DNA from: Anaerolineae bacterium
Lineage (GTDB): Bacteria > Chloroflexota > Anaerolineae > UBA1429
Assembly: GCA_007118555.1 (NCBI GenBank)
Contig: SKRJ01000390.1
Coordinates: forward strand, 1 to 10,033
Reading direction: 5' to 3'
Length of the DNA: 10,033 nucleotides
Shown one piece after another: positions 5,809 to 10,033 of the stretch (positions are counted from its first letter, which is position 1; every line of letters starts with the position of its first letter). Under the pieces are notes generated by a model. That model was not told the origin of the DNA and did no database searches. It saw nothing but the letters and a program-made list of their open reading frames with translations. Position numbers and translations under genes: made by a program.

Positions 5809-6939
5809 CTAGGGCGTGATCTCGGTGCGCTGCTTGATCTTGGCCTCGTCCAGCGCAAACCCGAACCCGGGGCCCGCCACCGGTAAAAAGTAGCCGTCCT
5901 GCGGCGCGTAAAAGTCGGTGTAGAAATGCTGGGCGTTGGCGTTGAGCTTGACGCCCCACTCGCACAGGGGCGCGGTGTGGGCCGGGGTCGCCATCTGCAG
6001 GTGGATCGCCATGCGCCCCGACTCGTTGCCGTGGGGGATCACCGGCACGCCATAGATCGACGCCAGCGAGATGATCTTGCGCATCTCGGTAATGCCCCCC
6101 GCGTTGATGGGGTCGGGCTGCAGCACGCTGGCGGCGCCCAGATCCAGGAGTTGCTTGATCTGCCAGCGTCCCTGGAAATGCTCGCCGTACGCCAGGGGGA
6201 TGCTCGTGGCCCGCGACAGACGCAGGTGGGCCTCCTGGGCGTCAAAGGGTAGGGGCTCCTCGATCCAGGCCGGGTGGTAGGGCTCCAGGCGGCGGGCCAG
6301 CTTGCAGGCGTACAGCAACGAGTTCTCCGTCGGCTCGGAGAGCAGCCAGTCCACCATGATATCCACATCGTCCCCGACGGCCTCCCGTACCGCCCGGATG
6401 AGGGCCACGTTGCGGTTGAGCCCCTGGTCGCCGTCGCTGGCGTTGTAAGAGAGGTACCACTTGAGCGCCGTGAACCCCTGGGCCACCGTCTCGACCGAGA
6501 CCTCGGCAGCGCGCTCGGGTTCGGTCGAGTAGCCCAGCATGCCGGCATAGGCGCGCACCCGCGGCTGCACGGGCCCGCCCAGCAGGCGGTAGACCGGCTC
6601 GCCCCGTGCTTTGCCCATCAGATCCCACAGCGCCAGATCCAGCACCGAGATGGCCGACATGCGCTCTTGACGCATATAGGTGCCGGTATGCATCTTGTGC
6701 CAGAGGTACTCGACGGCCATGGGGTCCTCGCCCACCAGCTCTTGGCCGACGGCGGCGGTCATGCGCGACCCGCCATACGACAGGCCGGTGATGCCGGCGT
6801 CGGTCTCGATCTCGGTGAACGCCGCGCGGTAGGGTGTCTGCTCATAGGGGGCCAGGCCCAGGCGTGGGGTCTCGAACAGGGCCATGCCATCGCGCAACTC
6901 GCCCTCGACCCGGAACACGCGCACTGCGGTGATCTTCAT
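5809..6939 (-). CDS. Enolase-superfamily acid-sugar dehydratase (mandelate racemase / rhamnonate dehydratase-like)
   Basis: A 376-residue mandelate-racemase/muconate-lactonizing-type enzyme that probably dehydrates an aldonic acid via an Mg2+-stabilised enolate. I chose the ATG at 6937-6939 (MKITAVRVFRVEGE) because family members start this way and AGGAG lies nine bases upstream. The N-terminal capping domain spans about 1-120 and the barrel the rest. Magnesium ligands are Asp197 (MVDWLL), Glu227 (WIEEP) and Glu253 (AYGEH). The His-Asp dyad is Asp276 (LQPDPINAGGITE) and His303 (IPHGNE), and Glu327 is in CEWGVK. This set places it in the mandelate racemase subgroup. The usual lysine motif at the end of the second barrel strand reads Lys160-Trp-Tyr162, as in dehydratases that keep only one lysine. 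The PGFG near 357-360 and the GEH and PHG motifs resemble L-rhamnonate dehydratase. The exact substrate is not determined. Confidence 0.9.
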   Translation of the reverse strand: MKITAVRVFRVEGELRDGMALFETPRLGLAPYEQTPYRAAFTEIETDAGITGLSYGGSRMTAAVGQELVGEDPMAVEYLWHKMHTGTYMRQERMSAISVLDLALWDLMGKARGEPVYRLLGGPVQPRVRAYAGMLGYSTEPERAAEVSVETVAQGFTALKWYLSYNASDGDQGLNRNVALIRAVREAVGDDVDIMVDWLLSEPTENSLLYACKLARRLEPYHPAWIEEPLPFDAQEAHLRLSRATSIPLAYGEHFQGRWQIKQLLDLGAASVLQPDPINAGGITEMRKIISLASIYGVPVIPHGNESGRMAIHLQMATPAHTAPLCEWGVKLNANAQHFYTDFYAPQDGYFLPVAGPGFGFALDEAKIKQRTEITP

Positions 6940-6985
6940 CTGTGACTGCTCCTGCATGGAAACGGCAATGATCGTCAACGCCACA

Positions 6986-6994
6986 AGCATAGCA
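6986..6994 (-). promoter_or_regulatory. Possible extended -10 promoter for the dehydratase/radical SAM pair
   Basis: In the 92-bp gap (6940-7031) the minus strand reads TGC followed by TATGCT, an extended -10 element with 4 of 6 core matches. No convincing -35 lies at the proper distance. It would give a leader of about 40 nt before the ATG at 6939. Just upstream is a small perfect hairpin, GCGCA/TGCGC, at 7000-7012. This is tentative. Confidence 0.35.
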
Positions 6995-7031
6995 CCGACG
7001 CGCAGGATGCGCCAGAGGCGGCTTTATCCCA

Positions 7032-9344
7032 CTAGCGGCCAAAGCCCACGTCGTTCAGGTAGATGGCGCCGGCGGGGCTGCGATCAAAGCGCAGGCGGAT
7101 GGCGGCCACGTCATCGGCAGCAAACGCCGGTGTCTCTGCGACGAGCTGCCCGATGGGGAGCCAGTAGCTTTGGGGGATCGGCTCGGAGGGCGGTTGCAGG
7201 TCGAACAGGGGCGACTTGCGGCGGGGCCCCGCGATGGGCGGCTGCACGGGGGCAAACGCGCTCAGGGGCAGGCGCGCCACCTGGCCTGCGCCATCGACCA
7301 GCTCGACGGTGAGATCCAGCGGGGGGCGCTCGTCGTTCGAGGCGGCCGCATCCGCCCCGGGCAGCGCCTGTGTGGACTCGGCCACGCTCAGCGTGAGGGC
7401 GTCGTTGGGAGCGGGCCGCCAATCGTCGGGGAGCTCGATGACATAGTGTGGGTCCTCGTGCTGGTCCCTGTCCCAGCCCAGGAGCAGCACATGGGTGGCG
7501 GGCGGGCTCAACCGCAAGGGCAGGCGCTGCTGCCGCCACAGCACGAGATCGACGCCCTGTTGGCGGCCGCCGGGCAGCGTGGTCGTGCTGGGGTCCAGGT
7601 CCTCCTGGTGGTTGGCGATCCAGGTGATGCCGCTGTCGGCGTACTGGGATATGTACACGTCCTCGGGGAGCCAGGCGGCCCCGGCGCGGGGGTCGCGGAA
7701 CAGGGCGCGGTACTCGTCGTGGCCGCCCAGCGTGGCCTCCACGAACGCGGACAGGTACACGCGGGCGAGCTGACGCTGGTCGGCGGCGGCCATCAGCGTG
7801 CGAACGTTGAGGAACCCGCCAAAGACGCCGGGCACGTCATAACGGCCCCATTCGGTGTTGAACTGGCCGTGGTTCGCGCCATAGACGTACAGCCCGGCCT
7901 TGAACCAATCGTCACCGTCGGTAAAACCCAGGCGATGGTAGGGATCCATGCCCATATACGACTGTACGTCGCTGTCCTGGGCGCCGTGGATGACGAAATA
8001 GTTCACGTTTTCCAGTGGCGTCGCCGCGCCCGCGGGCTGATACTGCCCGTCCACCGGCGCGATGGCGGCCACAGCCTGGATGCCAAAGCCATAGTCGAAA
8101 GTGACCGTCGCATCGTCTGGAAAATGGGCATAGCGGTTGAACCGCGCCGCCACGACCACGGCCTCGCCGCCCCGCGAGTGGCCGATCAGCGCGACACTGT
8201 CCAGGTCCACACGCCCTGAGAACAGGTGCTCAGGCGTTTCGTTCCACTCTCGCCAGAGGCGCAGGTGCTCTAGCAGGAGCCACGCGCGTGCATCGGTGGC
8301 ATCCGGCAGGTCGAGCCCGCGGGTCAGCGACAGGTTGAGGAAATTCTCGTCCACGGAGAGGGCAATGTAACCCCGGCTGGAGAACAGCTCGCCCAGGTAG
8401 GCATAGCCCGCGTCCGACGGCTTCTCCATGAGGGCGTTGCCGTGCACCATGAGGACCAGCGGCAGCGGTGGGCTGTCGGCGGCGTCGAGCAGGTCGGCGG
8501 GGTCGAGCAGGTCGGCGGGATACCAGACCCGGGCGTTGAGCGGCAGCGCCTCGGGGCCAAAGCCCCAGTACGCCTCACGCAGGCGGGCCCGCAGGCCACG
8601 CCAACCGGTCAAAAAGGGCGTACCATCCACCGTCTCGCTCACCAGGTCCACGTCGGCGCCATACTCGGGGCGGCGCCGGTCGGTGCCGCTGCCATAGGTC
8701 AGCGTCGCCACCCGATGGGGCCCCGGCAGCGATGGATCGGGCGCATCGAGCATCGCGGGCGGCTGCGTGCCCAGCGCCAGGGCATGGACCGGCGGCTCGC
8801 GATCGAACCCATCCCCCGCAAACCAGATGGCGCCATAGAGGGTGGCAACGAGGCCCAACGCGATACCCACCACGGCGATGCCGCGCTGCACCGGCCCCCG
8901 GCGAGGGCGGGCCGCCAGCGTCGCCACCCCTGCGCCGGTGATACTGGCGATCAGCAGCACCAGGAGCGCCACGATCGGGCCGCCGAACAGGGCCCCCAGG
9001 GCCAGGAGCAGGGTAAGCACCAGAAACAGCGCCAGCCCCACGCACAGGTTGATGGTGGGAATGGGGCGCAACAAGATGCGGATGACGCAAAGGAGGCCGA
9101 CGAGGACGGCGATGGCCAGAGCGCCGCCGGCGAGGCCCAGCAGCACATCGACCGCGACGCCGTGGGTGGTCATCAGGGCGGAGCCGGCCAGCCCGAGGAT
9201 GACCAGGGCATACAGCAGCGAGCCCCAAAGGGCGCCGCGCCAGGCGCGTCTCCCCGGCACGAGCGGTCGCAGGTAGCGGTCCAGGCGGCCGACCCGACGG
9301 GGTCCGTGGCCCGCTGGATCGGTCTCGTTTCGCGCTCGTGGCAT
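7032..9344 (-). CDS. Membrane-anchored alpha/beta hydrolase with C-terminal beta-rich domain
   Basis: A 770-residue protein in three parts. Residues 1-36 are basic and cytosolic. Five predicted helices follow (about 37-58, 65-91, 98-119, 121-143, 154-176), with arginine-rich loops RILLRP and RPRRGPVQR on the inside, so the rest should lie outside the membrane. The hydrolase domain spans about 265-545: VLMVHGNALMEK (298-308) forms the oxyanion region, Ser390 in GHSRGG is the nucleophile, Asp457 in VIHGAQDSD the acid, and His492 in GANHGQFN the base. This arrangement resembles the chlorophyllase/PAF-acetylhydrolase/dienelactone-hydrolase type group. Residues about 592-770 are rich in beta structure and end in AIYLNDVGFGR, reminiscent of a jelly-roll binding domain. 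Substrate is unknown; an ester or lipid at the cell surface is plausible. AAGGAG lies five bases before the ATG. It has a divergent promoter region shared with the oxidoreductase gene. Confidence 0.88.
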   Translation of the reverse strand: MPRARNETDPAGHGPRRVGRLDRYLRPLVPGRRAWRGALWGSLLYALVILGLAGSALMTTHGVAVDVLLGLAGGALAIAVLVGLLCVIRILLRPIPTINLCVGLALFLVLTLLLALGALFGGPIVALLVLLIASITGAGVATLAARPRRGPVQRGIAVVGIALGLVATLYGAIWFAGDGFDREPPVHALALGTQPPAMLDAPDPSLPGPHRVATLTYGSGTDRRRPEYGADVDLVSETVDGTPFLTGWRGLRARLREAYWGFGPEALPLNARVWYPADLLDPADLLDAADSPPLPLVLMVHGNALMEKPSDAGYAYLGELFSSRGYIALSVDENFLNLSLTRGLDLPDATDARAWLLLEHLRLWREWNETPEHLFSGRVDLDSVALIGHSRGGEAVVVAARFNRYAHFPDDATVTFDYGFGIQAVAAIAPVDGQYQPAGAATPLENVNYFVIHGAQDSDVQSYMGMDPYHRLGFTDGDDWFKAGLYVYGANHGQFNTEWGRYDVPGVFGGFLNVRTLMAAADQRQLARVYLSAFVEATLGGHDEYRALFRDPRAGAAWLPEDVYISQYADSGITWIANHQEDLDPSTTTLPGGRQQGVDLVLWRQQRLPLRLSPPATHVLLLGWDRDQHEDPHYVIELPDDWRPAPNDALTLSVAESTQALPGADAAASNDERPPLDLTVELVDGAGQVARLPLSAFAPVQPPIAGPRRKSPLFDLQPPSEPIPQSYWLPIGQLVAETPAFAADDVAAIRLRFDRSPAGAIYLNDVGFGR
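8484..8519. repeat. Perfect 18-bp tandem duplication inside the hydrolase gene
   Basis: Two identical 18-bp copies (8484-8501 and 8502-8519) lie back to back, encoding the in-frame peptide PADLLD-PADLLD-AAD at residues 276-290 of the hydrolase. The third, partial AAD looks like a decayed copy. The repeat sits in a loop just before the first strand of the catalytic core (PLVLMVHGN), so length changes would be tolerated. Confidence 0.85.
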
Positions 9345-9428
9345 GGCATCTCCTTCGGTGGCCGCAGCCTGCGGTGGCCTCGCACGTGGTTAGTCGCGGC
9401 TGGCCTGTGCCGTCGTGACGTCTGAATG

Positions 9429-9456
9429 AGGATAGTCGAAAACGTGGGCCTGTAAA
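9429..9456 (-). promoter_or_regulatory. Sigma70-like promoter of the membrane hydrolase gene
   Basis: The minus strand has TTTACA (9456-9451), 16 bp, then TATCCT (9434-9429), matching consensus at 5 of 6 and 4 of 6 positions. Initiation would be near 9422, giving a leader of about 78 nt before the ATG at 9344. It is back-to-back with the promoter of the divergent oxidoreductase gene. Confidence 0.5.
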
Positions 9457-9506
9457 GCACTGCATCGCCATGGATCGGGGTCTTTTGTGCACGTTCCGCT
9501 CTCAGG

Positions 9507-9536
9507 TTGACAGCCCGTGCGCGGGCATGCTATGTT
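9507..9536 (+). promoter_or_regulatory. Sigma70-like promoter of the NADH:flavin oxidoreductase gene
   Basis: TTGACA (9507-9512, perfect -35), 18 bp, then TATGTT (9531-9536), preceded by TGC as an extended -10. Initiation is expected near 9543, about 42 nt before the ATG at 9585. Within the spacer lies an inverted repeat, GCCCG (9513-9517) and CGGGC (9522-9526), in a position where a repressor would block RNA polymerase. Confidence 0.65.
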
Positions 9537-9584
9537 GATGCGCAAGTCTGCCAAGGCCGCCAAGCAACCCGCCAAGGAGCGTTC

Positions 9585-10033
9585 ATGCCCCACCAACCCT
9601 TTCACTATCGTAGCCTGGACGATTTGCGGCAAGAGATCGACGAGCTGGGCGTCGACCTGCCCCTTTCCGAGGATCTTGCGTCCCTGGCGCAGCCTGTCGC
9701 CATCGGGGGGCGTGTGGCGCCCAATGCCCTGGCCGTCCAGCCGATGGAGGGCTGCGACGGCACGCCCGATGGCCGCCCCGACACCCTCACCGTCCGGCGC
9801 TATGTGCGTTTTGCGGGCGGTGGCGCGGGCTTGCTCTGGTTCGAGGCGACGGCCATCGCGCCCGAGGCCCGCGCCAACCCGCGCCAGCTCCTGCTGACGG
9901 AGGAGACGGCGCCCGCCTTTGCCCAGCTCCGCGAGACCGCCGTGGACGTCGCGCAGAGCGCCTTTGGTTCCTCGTTCGAGCCCTTTACCGTGATCCAACT
10001 GGCCCATTCGGGGCGCTACAGCCGGCCGCTGGA
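9585..10033 (+). CDS. NADH:flavin oxidoreductase (Old Yellow Enzyme family), 3' end outside window
   Basis: The first 149 residues of an FMN-dependent oxidoreductase of the Old Yellow Enzyme superfamily. I translated the frame from the ATG at 9585-9587, which has AAGGAG five bases upstream; the frame is open to the right edge. Family marks are the substitute for the usual 'NRIVMAPMEG' strand, NALAVQPMEGCDG (47-59), followed by PDGRPDTLTVRRYVRFAGGGAGLLWFEA (61-88), ARANPRQL (95-102) and VIQLAHSGRYSRP (136-148), whose Gln138 and His141 correspond to FMN- and substrate-contacting positions. The 45-residue N-terminal extension before the barrel is longer than in simple OYEs. Such proteins reduce activated alkenes or act in catabolic pathways as 2,4-dienoyl-CoA-reductase-like or steroid/bile-acid-reductase-like enzymes. 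Whether a C-terminal 4Fe-4S and FAD domain follows cannot be seen. Confidence 0.88.
   Translation, partial: MPHQPFHYRSLDDLRQEIDELGVDLPLSEDLASLAQPVAIGGRVAPNALAVQPMEGCDGTPDGRPDTLTVRRYVRFAGGGAGLLWFEATAIAPEARANPRQLLLTEETAPAFAQLRETAVDVAQSAFGSSFEPFTVIQLAHSGRYSRPL

Noticed and set aside
8442..9425. A 327-codon plus-strand open frame opposite the hydrolase N-terminus
   Set aside because: It is highly Gln/Arg/Gly-rich and antisense to predicted membrane helices; hydrophobic Leu/Ala codons read backward give such compositions.
9549..9579. Three GCCAAG-like units before the oxidoreductase start as a regulatory repeat
   Set aside because: The units are irregularly spaced and of low complexity; the last simply forms the ribosome binding site.
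9390..10007. A 205-codon minus-strand open frame covering the oxidoreductase start
   Set aside because: It spans two promoters and is antisense to the OYE-family coding sequence, which has strong motif support and a good ribosome binding site.

Overview
The window is about 65% GC and bacterial. Genes are tightly packed, most start with ATG behind a clear GGAG-type ribosome binding site, and the few intergenic gaps carry sigma70-like promoters. The gene mix (membrane-tethered alpha/beta hydrolase, SPL-type radical SAM protein, enolase-superfamily acid-sugar dehydratase, URO-D-like protein, Old Yellow Enzyme relative, sialidase) is typical of environmental heterotrophs such as Chloroflexota (Anaerolineae/Caldilineae-like) or planctomycete-type bacteria. 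This placement is an inference from gene style only. No rRNA, tRNA, CRISPR array, transposase or phage gene was seen.

Layout: eight genes read on the minus strand and one on the plus strand at the right end. Read in the direction of transcription from the right: (i) a 770-residue five-helix membrane alpha/beta hydrolase (9344-7032), divergent from a partial NADH:flavin oxidoreductase (9585 to the right edge); the 240-bp gap between them holds a promoter for each. (ii) A rhamnonate-dehydratase-like enolase-superfamily enzyme (6939-5809), followed after 20 nt by an SPL-type radical SAM protein (5788-4913). (iii) A Zn-type cation diffusion facilitator (4798-3893) with its own TATAAT promoter and an inverted repeat on that promoter, whose stop codon overlaps the GTG start of an 82-residue two-helix histidine-containing membrane protein (3896-3648). 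(iv) A compact four-gene operon with a strong promoter at 3584-3611: URO-D-like protein (3531-2431), Zn-dependent medium-chain dehydrogenase (2420-1377), VOC/glyoxalase-fold metalloprotein (1376-939) and a GH33-type sialidase (905 to the left edge, incomplete).

How the parts may work together: the four-gene operon looks like a small catabolic module (sugar or glycoside release, alcohol oxidation, VOC chemistry, URO-D-fold decarboxylation or methyl transfer). Its substrate cannot be read from the sequence, and no sialic-acid catabolic gene is present. The enolase-family enzyme suggests acid-sugar use. The CDF pair is a metal-export unit. The most notable items are the translationally coupled small protein behind the CDF exporter, the candidate operators in three promoters, the three-part architecture of the membrane hydrolase, and the URO-D/ADH/VOC/sialidase operon.
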